A stretch of 63,765 nucleotides of DNA from CAZMCT01 sp964564785 (GCA_964564785.1 CAZMCT010000006.1:1-63765), one strand, 5' to 3'; counted from the stretch's first letter, positions 45,923 to 54,551 are shown. Notes: a model not told the origin generated them from the letters alone. Numbers and translations are program-made.

Positions 45923-47968
45923 CTATTCCTCTTCTTCGTCTTTCGTCTTGTACTGGGCCACAATCTGCTGCTGGATATTGGGCGGCACGACGTCGTAGTG
46001 GCTCAGTTCCATGAGGTAGCTGCCCTGCCCGCCGGTCACGCTCTTGAGTTGCGACGCGTAGCCGGCCACCTCGGCCAGCGGCACCTGGGCGCGGATCACG
46101 ATCTGCCCGCCCGGCAGCATGTCCTGGCCGAGGATCTGCCCACGCTTGCCAGCGATGTCGCGGGTGATGTCGCCCATGTAGTCGGTCGGCACGGTGATTT
46201 CCATGTTCACGATCGGCTCGAGCAGGATCGGCTTGCACTGCACGAACGCCTTCTTGAACACCTGCCGCCCCGCGATCTGAAATGCGATATCCTTGCTGTC
46301 GACCGGATGCGTCTTGCCATCGACGAGCGAGACTTTCACGTCCACCACCGGGAAGCCCGCAATCACGCCGCGTTTCATCTGGTCGCGGATACCCTTGTCG
46401 ACGCTCGGCCGGAATGCCTGGTCGATCACGCCGCCGAAGATCTTGTCGATGTACTCGTAGCCCTTGCCGCGCTCGTTGGGCTCCATGTCGATGAAGACGC
46501 GCGCGAACTGGCCTGCGCCGCCGGTCTGCTTCTTGTGCGTGTACTCCACGTACTTCACCGCGCTGCTGATCGTCTCGCGGTACGGGATCTTCGGCATCCG
46601 TGTGGTCATCTCGACCTTGAACTGCCGCCGCATGCGGCTCTGCATCACCGTCAGGTGCATGTCGCCCAAGCCGCGCATCACCAACTCGCCGGTCTCCGCG
46701 TCCCGCACGTACTCGAAGCACGGGTCCTCCTCCGCGAAGCGGTGCAGGGCGCCCGAGATCTTCTCCACGTCGCCCCGCGCCTTGGGTTCCACGGCCAGCG
46801 CGTACATCGGCGTCGGGAGCTTCGGCAGCGGGATGCGACCCTCGCCCGCCTTCGACAGCAGCACGTCCCCGATCTTGAAATCCAGCTTGGCGAAGGCGAC
46901 CAGATCGCCCGCCCGGGCCGCGTCGATCTCCGTGTGGTCGGGCCCCCGCAGCTTCAGCAGATGCCCGGGCCGCTGCCCTTTCCGCTCACCGGCCGTGAAC
47001 ACCTGCCCCTCGGCCGTCAGCGTCCCGCGGTGCACGCGGGCGACCGAATACTTGATGTTGCTCTTGGGATCGGAGGTGATCTTGAACACCTGCGCCACGA
47101 AATCGCCGTCGGGCGTCGGCTCGAGCGGTATCTTCTGCGCCGCCTCGCCCTCCCCCACGATCAGCTCGCGCCGCTTGCCCACGACCGGCGACGGCGCGAA
47201 CCGCGTCAGCGCGTCGAGCAACTCCGTCACGCCGACGTCTTGCTTGGCGCTGACGAACAGCACCGGAATCAGATGCCCGGACGCCACGGCCCGGCTGATC
47301 GCCGGCCCCAGCTTCTCCGGCGGCACCGTGCCCCGCTCCATGAACTCTTCCATCAGCGTGTCGTCCGTCTCGACGATCGCGTCGATCAGCGCCGTATGGC
47401 ACTCGCCGACGTCCGACACGTCCGCCTCACCCGCGTCCATCGCCAGACAGTCGATCACGCCCCTGCCGCCCCGCGCCGGGAGGTTGATCGGCTTGCACTC
47501 CAACCCGAACGTCTCCTGAATCCCCCGCAACAGGTCGGGCAGGTTCAAGTTCTCCGCATCCAGCCGGGTCACGATGATCATCCGTGCCAGACCGTATTGC
47601 GCGGCCGCGTTGAACATCCGCCGCGTGTTCACGCCGATTCCGGAAGCCGCAGAGATCACCACGGCCGCCGTCTCGACCCCCGCCAGGGCCGCCAGCGACG
47701 GTCCCGAATAGTCCGGCATTCCGGGCGTGTCGATCAGGTTCAACAAGTGCCCCGCGTGCTCGCAGTGCAGCAGCGATGAGTCGATCGAGTGCTTCCGCTC
47801 CTTCGACTCCTCGTCGTAGTCGAGCAGGCTGCTGCCGTCGTCCACGCTCCCCAGTCGCGTCGTCAGGCCCACCTTGTGCAGAATGGCCTCGCCGAGCGTG
47901 GTCTTGCCCGCGCCCGAGTGCCCGACCAGCGCCACATTTCGGATCTTGTCGATTTGAAATACGCCCAT
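45923..47968 (-). CDS. elongation factor G-like GTPase (EF-G2 type)
   Basis: 681 residues, five EF-G domains. The P-loop is GHSGAGKTTLGEAIL instead of the canonical EF-G GHIDAGKTT, as in the EF-G2 paralogues. DTPGMPDYSGP and IVTRLDAE follow; the last replaces the usual NKxD. Domain IV reads GGAGQFARVFIDMEPNERGKGYEYIDKI, and domain V has PTDYMGDITRDIAGKRGQILGQ. The ATG at 47968 has GGAG eight bases upstream; earlier in-frame codons are not EF-G-like. The true elongation factor is probably elsewhere in the genome. Roles of EF-G2 proteins in bacteria are varied (recycling, stress). Its promoter region carries a direct repeat. Confidence 0.9.
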   Translation of the reverse strand: MGVFQIDKIRNVALVGHSGAGKTTLGEAILHKVGLTTRLGSVDDGSSLLDYDEESKERKHSIDSSLLHCEHAGHLLNLIDTPGMPDYSGPSLAALAGVETAAVVISAASGIGVNTRRMFNAAAQYGLARMIIVTRLDAENLNLPDLLRGIQETFGLECKPINLPARGGRGVIDCLAMDAGEADVSDVGECHTALIDAIVETDDTLMEEFMERGTVPPEKLGPAISRAVASGHLIPVLFVSAKQDVGVTELLDALTRFAPSPVVGKRRELIVGEGEAAQKIPLEPTPDGDFVAQVFKITSDPKSNIKYSVARVHRGTLTAEGQVFTAGERKGQRPGHLLKLRGPDHTEIDAARAGDLVAFAKLDFKIGDVLLSKAGEGRIPLPKLPTPMYALAVEPKARGDVEKISGALHRFAEEDPCFEYVRDAETGELVMRGLGDMHLTVMQSRMRRQFKVEMTTRMPKIPYRETISSAVKYVEYTHKKQTGGAGQFARVFIDMEPNERGKGYEYIDKIFGGVIDQAFRPSVDKGIRDQMKRGVIAGFPVVDVKVSLVDGKTHPVDSKDIAFQIAGRQVFKKAFVQCKPILLEPIVNMEITVPTDYMGDITRDIAGKRGQILGQDMLPGGQIVIRAQVPLAEVAGYASQLKSVTGGQGSYLMELSHYDVVPPNIQQQIVAQYKTKDEEEE

Positions 47969-48112
47969 GCCACCGTCTCCGATCCCTGGTTCCGCAGCGC
48001 CGCCCCGCGCCCGACTGCCGCGACCGCAGCCCCTCCCGCCGAGACCGGACCCCGCGGCTCTCCGCGCGGCCCGCCCGAACCTTCGGGCCCGGCGAAAGTA
48101 GGTAAAATGGCC

Positions 48113-48140
48113 AGTATAACGGGCTTGTGCCGGATGCCAA
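48113..48140 (-). promoter_or_regulatory. sigma-70 promoter of the EF-G-like gene
   Basis: On the minus strand TTGGCA (48140-48135) is followed, after 16 nt, by TATACT (48118-48113): 10 of 12 consensus bases. The leader to the ATG is about 145 nt. The -35 lies inside a 19-nt direct repeat. Confidence 0.7.
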
Positions 48141-48188
48141 GCCCCATGCCGGAGCCCGAGCCCCACCCTGGATGCCATGCCCCATGCC
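48132..48188. repeat. 19-nt direct repeat over the -35 of the EF-G-like promoter
   Basis: GGATGCCAAGCCCCATGCC at 48132-48150 and GGATGCCATGCCCCATGCC at 48170-48188 differ at one base and are separated by 19 nt (38-nt period). The first covers the -35. The spacing is near three and a half helical turns; the arrangement resembles paired operator half-sites. Confidence 0.6.
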
Positions 48189-48275
48189 CGGGCGCGGTCG
48201 GCGCCTGCTCTTCGGACCACGCGGGCATGGTTGTGGCCCAGCCGCCCTCGGCTGGGAGATGGGCTGATCCGCGCC

Positions 48276-48920
48276 TCATCCAGGCTGCTGAAGGTGATAC
48301 ACTCGCCCCTCCCTGCGATCACCAACCACGACCTGAAACCCGGCCGCCCGCGCCAAACCAGCGAACGGTTCCGCTGTGCTGCGGTACGCGTCGCTCACCA
48401 GGGCGAAGCCCCCGGGCGCCAGGTGTCGCCCGATGAAAGCCGCCAGCGGCTCGAGGTTGCGCCGCTCGTACAACACATCCGCGGCCAGGATCCGCTCCGG
48501 TCGCAGATTCGGGTACGCACACCGCCAGTCGATCCGCCGGACCTCATGCCCAGTCACGCCGTTCCGCTCGGCATTGGCGGCCGCGAAGGCCAGGGCATCC
48601 TCGTCGTAATCCGACGCGATCACGGAGAAACCCCGGCGGGCGGCGACGAGCCCCACCAGCCCCAGACCGCATCCGAGCTCCAGCACCAGCGGCCGAGGTG
48701 CGTTGCCGGCCGCCACGTCCCAGCCCGCGACTTCTTCCGCCAGCGCGATCGCCGCGGGCCAGATCATCGCCCAGTACGGCAAGTACTCGTCCCGCGCGAA
48801 CCGGACTTGCACCTGCGGTTCGTCCAAGAGCCGTTCGGGAGCATCAGGTGCCAGGAGCTCGTACGTCTCGTCGCCCACCGCGACGCGCTCGGCATGCACC
48901 GGATACCCGCGAAACTTCAT
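48276..48920 (-). CDS. SAM-dependent methyltransferase (METTL21/PrmA-like)
   Basis: 214 residues, Rossmann-type. Motif I is VLELGCGLGLVGLVAARRG, motif II acidic loop VIASDYDEDAL, and motif IV ILAADVLYERRNL. The N-terminal FARDEYLPYWAMIWPAAIALAEEV resembles lysine or histidine protein methyltransferases of the METTL21/Nnt1 group (the W-P-A-A segment precedes motif I in that group). The substrate is not evident. The ATG at 48920 leaves about 90 nt to the divergent GNAT gene. Confidence 0.85.
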   Translation of the reverse strand: MKFRGYPVHAERVAVGDETYELLAPDAPERLLDEPQVQVRFARDEYLPYWAMIWPAAIALAEEVAGWDVAAGNAPRPLVLELGCGLGLVGLVAARRGFSVIASDYDEDALAFAAANAERNGVTGHEVRRIDWRCAYPNLRPERILAADVLYERRNLEPLAAFIGRHLAPGGFALVSDAYRSTAEPFAGLARAAGFQVVVGDRREGRVYHLQQPG

Positions 48921-49010
48921 GTGGCGCCCGCCGTAGCGTCTGGACGGCCCGAGCGGCTATTATGTGCGCGCGCGCCGGCGCCACAAGTCCGCTCGACGCG
49001 CGACGAGAAC

Positions 49011-49538
49011 ATGGCCACCAACTCCACCCGATTGCGGTCGACCGCGCCGACCTGCCGGCTGGCAGCTTTCGAGACGATCTGGGCCGAACGCGTGGTCTCC
49101 TGGGCTCGCGACCCTCGCGAGGTGTACTGGCTGGCGCCCAAGACTCGCCCGCCCCTGACTGTGGCCGAGCTGCTCCGCTGGCGCGAGCCTGGTCACGACC
49201 CCTATATGCTGCTCAACGGCGGCGAGCCAGCGCCCATCGCGTACGGGGAACTGAACCGGCTCGGGTTGACGGGCCGCCAGTACTGGCTGGGGCACCTGAT
49301 CGTCGATCCGAACGAGCGCGGCCGTGGATTCGGCTTGGAGTTGACGCGGCAGCTTCTGCGTGAGGCGTTTGAAAGACGTGGGGCCCGGCGTGTGACGCTG
49401 GTCGTGTTTCCAGACAACCAAGCGGCCATTGAGTGCTACCGGGCGGCGGGGATGCGAGAGGACGGCTACGAGTGGCACACGTTTCCGGCGTACGGGCGGC
49501 GGGAATGTTTGCTGCGATTCGCGGCGGGGCCGCCTTAG
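49011..49538 (+). CDS. GNAT family N-acetyltransferase
   Basis: 175 residues. The acetyl-CoA loop is VDPNERGRGFGLELTRQLL and the fold closes with RRVTLVVFPDNQAAIECYRAAGM, both GNAT hallmarks. The N-terminal third holds a DPREVYWLAPKTRPPLTVAELLRW segment seen in GNAT proteins of the EC 2.3.1 small-molecule type. Substrate unknown. The start codon has no strong Shine-Dalgarno. Its stop lies 37 nt before a parS site. Confidence 0.85.
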   Translation: MATNSTRLRSTAPTCRLAAFETIWAERVVSWARDPREVYWLAPKTRPPLTVAELLRWREPGHDPYMLLNGGEPAPIAYGELNRLGLTGRQYWLGHLIVDPNERGRGFGLELTRQLLREAFERRGARRVTLVVFPDNQAAIECYRAAGMREDGYEWHTFPAYGRRECLLRFAAGPP

Positions 49539-49575
49539 TAGAATAACTATAATATCTATCATCAAGATTCATGCC

Positions 49576-49591
49576 CGTTTCACGTGAAACG
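49576..49591. other. parS site 1 (ParB-binding palindrome)
   Basis: CGTTTCACGTGAAACG is a perfect 16-bp palindrome that matches the widely conserved parS (TGTTTCACGTGAAACA) in the central 14 bases. It is about 2.0 kb from an identical copy on the other side of parB. Confidence 0.9.
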
Positions 49592-49664
49592 ATTGCCACC
49601 AGAGGGGGTGGCCCCTTACAGCTCGTTGAAAAAGAGACACGAAGAAGGACACTTGAATCGCCGT

Positions 49665-49744
49665 AAAAAAGGGGGAGCAGGCGCACACTTCACGGCTAGT
49701 GCCGCAATGGGGGCGCGACGCCAGCACTCGTTCAATTGGCTGCT
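49665..49744. repeat. possible degenerate copy D of the dispersed hairpin repeat
   Basis: AAAAAAGGGGGAGCAGGCGC, CTAGTGCCGCAATGG and GACGCCAGCACTCGTTCAA follow the block order of copies A-C, at low similarity. Outer 8-bp inverted repeats CTTACAGC/GCTGTAAG (49615-49622, 49750-49757) bracket it. The call is weak. Confidence 0.3.
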
Positions 49745-49765
49745 AAACCGCTGTAAGTGAAAGTG

Positions 49766-50617
49766 TTACGTGAGAAAGACCCCCGCAGTGTAGCCGACGG
49801 AGTTCTCCACGTCGCGATCCCATTCTGCCGCCACTTCCGCACTCGTAGTGTGCCCAAGTTCTTGATAGCGCACTGCCCCACACTCAACGGCCGCACGAAT
49901 CACGGACGCTAACGCCCCTGCTCCGCAGGCGTTGCGATGCTCCGCCGCCTCCCTCACAACATCATCCGCCGCCATCTGTTCAATCAGCCCGATGATACGC
50001 CGATCGTTCACTTCTTTTGCCCACCGAACCCCTTTCTCTCCGCTTCCGGCCGGCTCGAACCCAAAGGCCGGACCATAGTGAGTCAGGTCGGTGGATGCCA
50101 TAAAGCCGATCCTTCGACCACTGGCGACCGCCACAGTGGCGCAAATGCGACCGATATCTGGTGCCGACGATCCCGGCCGCACACTGACCGGAACCACTCG
50201 CGCTTCGGGCAATGCGAGCTTCAGCAGCGGTAACTGGACCTCGATTGCATGCTCGCGGTGATGCTGTTCCGGCGCAGGTCGGAGCAAATCTGATTGACAG
50301 AGCCGACTCGCCAAGTCGGCATCGACTTCAACCGGTCCTATTGGTGTCTCCCATGCCCCCTCTGGGAAAACGCTGGCCGTGTGAGGATCCGGCCCATGAA
50401 CAGCGCCGAAGATGATCACAGTCTCCGGCCCCCAGGACGCTAACGCCTTGATCCCCAACGCAGCCGTCTCACCGCTGTATATCCAGCCGGCATGCGGAAC
50501 GATCACGGCCTGACCGGCCGGCGGGTCACCCGCCCGCGCTAGCAAGTCCGACGCCATCGTCCGACATTCCGCGCCGGTGGGATAAAAGCGACCGGCGTGC
50601 GCGGCTGAGCGCAACAT
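49766..50617 (-). CDS. Memo family protein (AmmeMemoRadiSam system protein B)
   Basis: 283 residues. The family signature is present: AAHAGRFYP, VPHAGWIYSGETAA, FGAVHGP, HHREHAIEVQLPLL and MASTDLTHYG. The conserved His and Asp residues form a metal site like that of class III extradiol dioxygenases. Bacterial Memo is usually encoded near AMMECR1 and a radical SAM enzyme; neither is in the window, so the usual system is split or absent here. The ATG at 50617 has GGAG seven bases upstream and lies 4 nt after the parB stop, so it is translated with parB. The biochemical role in bacteria is unresolved. Confidence 0.9.
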   Translation of the reverse strand: MLRSAAHAGRFYPTGAECRTMASDLLARAGDPPAGQAVIVPHAGWIYSGETAALGIKALASWGPETVIIFGAVHGPDPHTASVFPEGAWETPIGPVEVDADLASRLCQSDLLRPAPEQHHREHAIEVQLPLLKLALPEARVVPVSVRPGSSAPDIGRICATVAVASGRRIGFMASTDLTHYGPAFGFEPAGSGEKGVRWAKEVNDRRIIGLIEQMAADDVVREAAEHRNACGAGALASVIRAAVECGAVRYQELGHTTSAEVAAEWDRDVENSVGYTAGVFLT

Positions 50618-50621
50618 GACG

Positions 50622-51554
50622 TCACTCCAGGTGAACGTCGCCCCCAAGGAGCCTGGCAATTCGATCGAACTCGTCGAGGTTGCGAAATGAGATGACGATC
50701 CGCCCAGAGTTCTTTCGGCGGCCGGGCAGGACTTTTACGCGCAAGCCGACACCCTTGCTCAGCGCAGCGGAGACCTCGTCGAGGTGAATCCGCCGCGCTG
50801 CTACCTCCGCCGACACGGGGGTGTCGGCCTCAGGGCTGGCCGTGGGTTTTCGGACAAGCTCTTCCACTTGCCGCACCGAGAGGTTACGTCGGGCGGCGAT
50901 TCGGGCCAAGGCGAGCTGCCGCTCTGGATCCTCAACACCAGCGATGGCACGCGCCTGCCCCATGCCCAGCTCACCCGTGCCGAGCAGGTAGCAGATTTCT
51001 GGGCGCAACTTTAGTAGTCGTAGGTAGTTCGAGATGTTGGCACGACTCTCGCCGATGCGATCGGCCAACGCTTCGATCGTGCCGCCGAAGGACTCGAGAT
51101 AGTGCTGGTACGCTCCAGCGCGCTCGAGTGGGCCCAAGTCTTCGCGCTGGAGGTTCTCGACGAGTGCCATCTCAAAGGACTGTTGCGCCGTAAGCTCGCG
51201 AACGATCACCGGTACAGTCTGAAGGCCGGCGAGCGACGCGGCGCGCCAGCGGCGTTCTCCGGCGACGATTTCGAAGACGTCCGCGCCCACTTGGCGGGCG
51301 AGGATTGGCTGAAGCACGCCGCTTGCTCTAATGGATTCGGCGAGTTCACGGAGGGCCGTCTGATCGAATGATGTGCGCGGCTGGTGGGGGTTCGGATGCA
51401 ATTGTGACAGTGGGATTTGCCGAATTTGGTTTGATTGATGTGGGTGCCCAGGAAGTTCGAGGTGTGCGGGCTGTAAACCAGATCCGGCATGTCCGGAACC
51501 GGCGGGAATGAGCGTGCTCAGACCTCTTCCGAGGCGGTTCGGCATCTTCGCCAT
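50622..51554 (-). CDS. parB: chromosome-partitioning protein ParB
   Basis: 310 residues. It begins with the family-typical LGRGLSTLIP. The CTPase region has IPLSQLHPNPHQPRTSFD and GERRWRAASLAGL. ENLQREDLGPLERA, then the DNA-binding helix-turn-helix (LADRIGESRANISNYLRLLKL) follow. The dimerisation domain lies at the C-terminus. ParB loads on parS as a CTP-dependent clamp. A parS site lies 65 nt upstream of its start and another about 1.0 kb beyond its stop. No ParA gene is adjacent: the upstream neighbour is a phosphatase. It is co-translated with Memo. Confidence 0.96.
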   Translation of the reverse strand: MAKMPNRLGRGLSTLIPAGSGHAGSGLQPAHLELPGHPHQSNQIRQIPLSQLHPNPHQPRTSFDQTALRELAESIRASGVLQPILARQVGADVFEIVAGERRWRAASLAGLQTVPVIVRELTAQQSFEMALVENLQREDLGPLERAGAYQHYLESFGGTIEALADRIGESRANISNYLRLLKLRPEICYLLGTGELGMGQARAIAGVEDPERQLALARIAARRNLSVRQVEELVRKPTASPEADTPVSAEVAARRIHLDEVSAALSKGVGLRVKVLPGRRKNSGRIVISFRNLDEFDRIARLLGGDVHLE

Positions 51555-51577
51555 GCGTAGCTCTCCATGCGGGAGCT

Positions 51578-51607
51578 AGCGTATCTCGGCTCGCCGGCGC
51601 CTGTCAA
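51578..51607 (-). promoter_or_regulatory. candidate promoter of parB
   Basis: TTGACA (51607-51602) and TACGCT (51583-51578) with an 18-nt spacer on the minus strand, about 24 nt before the parB ATG. The -10 is weak. parS site 2 sits 11 nt upstream of the -35, so ParB binding could affect this promoter. Confidence 0.45.
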
Positions 51608-51618
51608 CCGGCCACCGG

Positions 51619-51634
51619 CGTTTCACGTGAAACG
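51619..51634. other. parS site 2 (ParB-binding palindrome)
   Basis: CGTTTCACGTGAAACG, identical over all 16 bases to site 1, in the gap between the phosphatase gene and parB. The neighbouring bases differ, so conservation is confined to the palindrome. Confidence 0.92.
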
Positions 51635-51671
51635 GTGATAGTATTGATATATAATCTAGTCTGGACCGCTC

Positions 51672-52205
51672 TCACGGTCCCAGGGCGCCCGGCTGCCCCA
51701 ACGCCCGAAACGACTCCAGCAGTTTCCGGTGTCGCCGCTTCCGACCTCCGAATCCCAAGCGCTCCATCTCGGCTTCTGCGGCGGCCGCCGGCAGCCCGTC
51801 CACATGCACACGGTAAAGCGCGCAGAACAGCAACGTCCGCTGTTGCCCCAGCCGGCAGTGCACCAGCACCGGCCGCCGCTGCACGTCCGCGCACAGGTCG
51901 AGGAACTCCCGTGCTTGCGCCGCCGTCGGTGGGTTCTTGTGATTGAACGGAATCGTAACGAGCGCGACGGCGTGCCGTTCACAAACGGCCCGTTCCGCCT
52001 CCTCCCAACTGTCGGGGTCGTCCGCGCTCCGCAGGCCGCGCAGGCTCACAACCGTCCGGAGGCCCAGGCGCTGAATGAGCGCTTCGAGCTCGGCCGGCGT
52101 CGGTTGTCCGCAGCGGTAGAGCACGCCTTCGGCCACCACGCCGTAGTGACGCAGCCCGTCGTAGGGCGCCCTGAAAAACCGGCGAATGAAACGCGGAACG
52201 TTCAC
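51672..52205 (-). CDS. dual-specificity/tyrosine phosphatase-like protein
   Basis: 177 residues. The P-loop is HCRLGQQRT (His116, Cys117, Arg123), the HCx5R signature of cysteine phosphatases. The N-terminal half, GVVAEGVLYRCGQPTPAELEALIQRLGLRTVVSLRG, resembles the DSP-like family with an RCGQP segment, found in proteins related to phosphoinositide or Tyr phosphatases. It has a basic N-terminus (FIRRFFRAPYDGLRH) that may lie at the membrane. The GTG at 52205 has GCGAGG upstream; upstream codons look non-coding. It is the gene preceding parB, the place where parA is usually found. Confidence 0.85.
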   Translation of the reverse strand: MNVPRFIRRFFRAPYDGLRHYGVVAEGVLYRCGQPTPAELEALIQRLGLRTVVSLRGLRSADDPDSWEEAERAVCERHAVALVTIPFNHKNPPTAAQAREFLDLCADVQRRPVLVHCRLGQQRTLLFCALYRVHVDGLPAAAAEAEMERLGFGGRKRRHRKLLESFRALGQPGALGP

Positions 52206-52328
52206 GGCGACCTCGCGCTTGGGCGAAACCCAACCGGTTGGTAGCGTAATCAACGGCTCTGAAGGGTGAAAGGTGGCCGCCGGCAGGTGGCAGGCGGGAG
52301 GGGCTCCGTCGCCGATCCCGTACCGCAT

Positions 52329-53507
52329 TCAGCGTGCCACGAGCTGAAATGCTGTCCGGTTTTCCGCCATCTTTTGCCCCAGGCGGTCCACGACCGTGAC
52401 TTTGGCCGTGTAGCTCCCGGGCGGAAGCGTTGCCGGCAGCCGCACCAGGCGCGGAATGAAGCAGTCGTGCCGCGGGTTGCGGCAACGGTCGACGAGGTCC
52501 ACGTCCTTCAGTTCGAGCACCACGTCCCCTGCACGATTCAGAACGGTGGTGGTCAGGTCGAAACGCGTCGTGTAAACCCCTCCCTCTTCTTGGCTTACGA
52601 AGTCCCGCACCTCGCAGTACAACACAAATTCCGCTCCACCGGCCGGAAGTCGCGGCGGGTCGATCAGTTCGTATTGCCCGAAGCCCCTCACCGCGGAGCA
52701 CACCGCCACGACGGGAACGCTCAAGTCGGCCAGGCGCCGCAACGCCTGTTGCAGCTCTCCGAGCTCACGCGCGGCCGACGCGGCCGAGGCGGCCGGGTCG
52801 CCCATGTGGCACTCGCGGATCACGATCCACGCTTCAACGAAACGCCGCGCCAGCGCCTGCTGCTCCGCCGTCACAAGCGTCAGCGGCTCACGCGCCCCCT
52901 CATAGTCGCCGGCCAGCACGCACAACATACGGCGGTCGAGCTGTTCGCGGAAAGTTCCCCCTTCGGCCGTCCAATGCTGCTGCAAGATTTCCCGCAACTC
53001 GAGCGGTCCGGCGGTAGCCATCGGAGCATTGACGGCCGGGGCGTCGGGCGCCCCGGCCGGGGGCGTGGCCCCGCGCGTGGGCTCGGCCGGACGAACGACG
53101 ACCGTGGCCAACTCGGGCGGTCGGGCGGTCGGCTGGGTCTGCGGGACTGGTACGGGAGCAGGGGCCTCGGGTTCGGTCGGCGCCGGACGGGTTGAGGCGG
53201 GCTGGTCTGAGAACAGCGGTGGCGGATTGTCGGCAGATTTTTGTTCGGATGATGTTTGGGTAAGCGGCTGGAGCTGAGTCGCGTTCTGCACGCGCTCGAT
53301 GTACGTTTGGACTGCGGTTTCAATGGCATCGGCTGCCTGCGATGTGGGAGCGTTTACGGAGTTTACAACTTGGGGGGGCTCGGGTGGCGGTTCAGTGGCC
53401 TCGTTCTTGACCGGCGTGCGGCTAGGCGTTGCACAGCCACACGGGGCAAGATAGACGTAAGACGTTGTCAGGAAGATGCTAATGGCAGATACGCGCTTCG
53501 CATCCAT
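52329..53507 (-). CDS. exported protein of unknown function
   Basis: 392 residues. The N-terminus MDAKRVSAISIFLTTSYVYLAPCGC is a signal sequence; the Cys residues could be a lipidation site but the lipobox is imperfect. Residues about 30-165 are a Pro/Thr/Ala/Gln-rich low-complexity spacer. The C-terminal 225 residues are folded: a helical part (FREQLDRRMLCVLAGDYEGA) then beta-rich GAEFVLYCEVRDFVSQEEGGVYTTRFDLTTTVLNRAGDVV and LPPGSYTAKVTVVDRLGQKMAENRTAFQL, which looks like an Ig-like accessory strand set. I do not recognise a family. It lies 45 nt after holA's stop region in the same direction. Confidence 0.75.
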   Translation of the reverse strand: MDAKRVSAISIFLTTSYVYLAPCGCATPSRTPVKNEATEPPPEPPQVVNSVNAPTSQAADAIETAVQTYIERVQNATQLQPLTQTSSEQKSADNPPPLFSDQPASTRPAPTEPEAPAPVPVPQTQPTARPPELATVVVRPAEPTRGATPPAGAPDAPAVNAPMATAGPLELREILQQHWTAEGGTFREQLDRRMLCVLAGDYEGAREPLTLVTAEQQALARRFVEAWIVIRECHMGDPAASAASAARELGELQQALRRLADLSVPVVAVCSAVRGFGQYELIDPPRLPAGGAEFVLYCEVRDFVSQEEGGVYTTRFDLTTTVLNRAGDVVLELKDVDLVDRCRNPRHDCFIPRLVRLPATLPPGSYTAKVTVVDRLGQKMAENRTAFQLVAR

Positions 53508-53552
53508 GCGATTATCACCGCTGGCTCGACGCGCGAGCCGCGAACAGGGTGT

Positions 53553-54551
53553 TCAGCGACTCGCGGAGGCGAGGCGAACCAGGATCAGCTCCACCCCTGT
53601 CTCTATCGACCGGGTGCCCAGCTTGGCTTGCGAGTCGAGCTGCGCGACGGCGGCCGCAAGCCGGCGGAGCAAGAGGGGGGGCAGCCGGCGGATCAACGCT
53701 TCCAGCTCGCGGTCGCGGCCCCACGCGCCCAGGCGCCGCGCGGCTTCCGGCACGGTCAGCCCTGCACCCGTAAGCCGGTGCACCGCGAGCCACTGGCGGA
53801 TGCGGTACATCATGCCGCCCAGGGCCTTGTGGACTGCGCTGCGGTCGGTCGCGAGCACCTGTTGCCACAGCTCCAGGGCGTCGCGCGTTCGTCCGAGTGC
53901 GGCGGCGTCGAGCGCTGCGAAGATCTTCTCTTCGCGGGTCTGACCGACGAGCGCGTCAACGTCCTCGTCCGTGATATCCCGCCGCTCGCCCGCATAGAGG
54001 GCCAGTTTCTCGACTTCGCCGGTGAGCACGCCCGTGTCCGCACCCGCCAGGTTGACGAGCCGGGCCGCCGCCGATGCCGAAAGCGTCTTGCCACGCGCCC
54101 GGGCCTCGGCGGTGACGAACGCGGTCAACGCCGGGCCCACGAGCTTCTTGCATTCCATCAGCTCGCCGCCCACTTTTGGCACAGCCTTCGCGAGCCGCGT
54201 GGCGCGGTTGAAGCTTCGGCATTCCAGGATCAACGTGCCGGTCGGCGAGGGGCGTTCGAGGTACTTCTCGAGCCGCTCGCGGTTCGCGGTCACGAACGCG
54301 TCCGCATCGCGGATCAGGACGACCCGGCGCGGCGCCAGAAACGGCAGTGTGGCCAGGTCCTCCAGCACTCCGGTCGCGTTCGGGCCGCCCAGTTCGGCCG
54401 GTCGGCTCCCGTCGTACTCGGCGAACGCGAGCGTGCGATCGACTCCTTCGGGCAGCAGTTCTGCCAGGACCCGCGTCAGGGCCTGAGATTTCTGGTGGAC
54501 TTCGTCCCCGTAGATGACGACGAGGGGCGGGGCTGAGCGTCTTGCCGGCAT
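53553..54551 (-). CDS. holA: DNA polymerase III delta subunit
   Basis: 332 residues. Typical clamp-loader delta plan: LVVIYGDEVHQKSQALTRV, RRVVLIRDADAFVT, LILECRSFNRATRLAKAV, GALTAFVTAEARARG-like helix, VLTGEVEKLALYAGE, ITDEDVDALVGQTREEKIFAALDAAALG and a C-terminal collar domain. Delta opens the beta clamp. The ATG at 54551 is used; one seven codons earlier exists. Its start lies within the coding region of the upstream TPR gene (76-nt overlap in another frame). Confidence 0.92.
   Translation of the reverse strand: MPARRSAPPLVVIYGDEVHQKSQALTRVLAELLPEGVDRTLAFAEYDGSRPAELGGPNATGVLEDLATLPFLAPRRVVLIRDADAFVTANRERLEKYLERPSPTGTLILECRSFNRATRLAKAVPKVGGELMECKKLVGPALTAFVTAEARARGKTLSASAAARLVNLAGADTGVLTGEVEKLALYAGERRDITDEDVDALVGQTREEKIFAALDAAALGRTRDALELWQQVLATDRSAVHKALGGMMYRIRQWLAVHRLTGAGLTVPEAARRLGAWGRDRELEALIRRLPPLLLRRLAAAVAQLDSQAKLGTRSIETGVELILVRLASASR

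Larger units (their letters stand above)
47969..48275. other. intergenic region upstream of the EF-G-like gene
   Basis: 307 nt that contain the promoter and repeat listed separately. I see no coding sequence or other structure. Confidence 0.5.
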
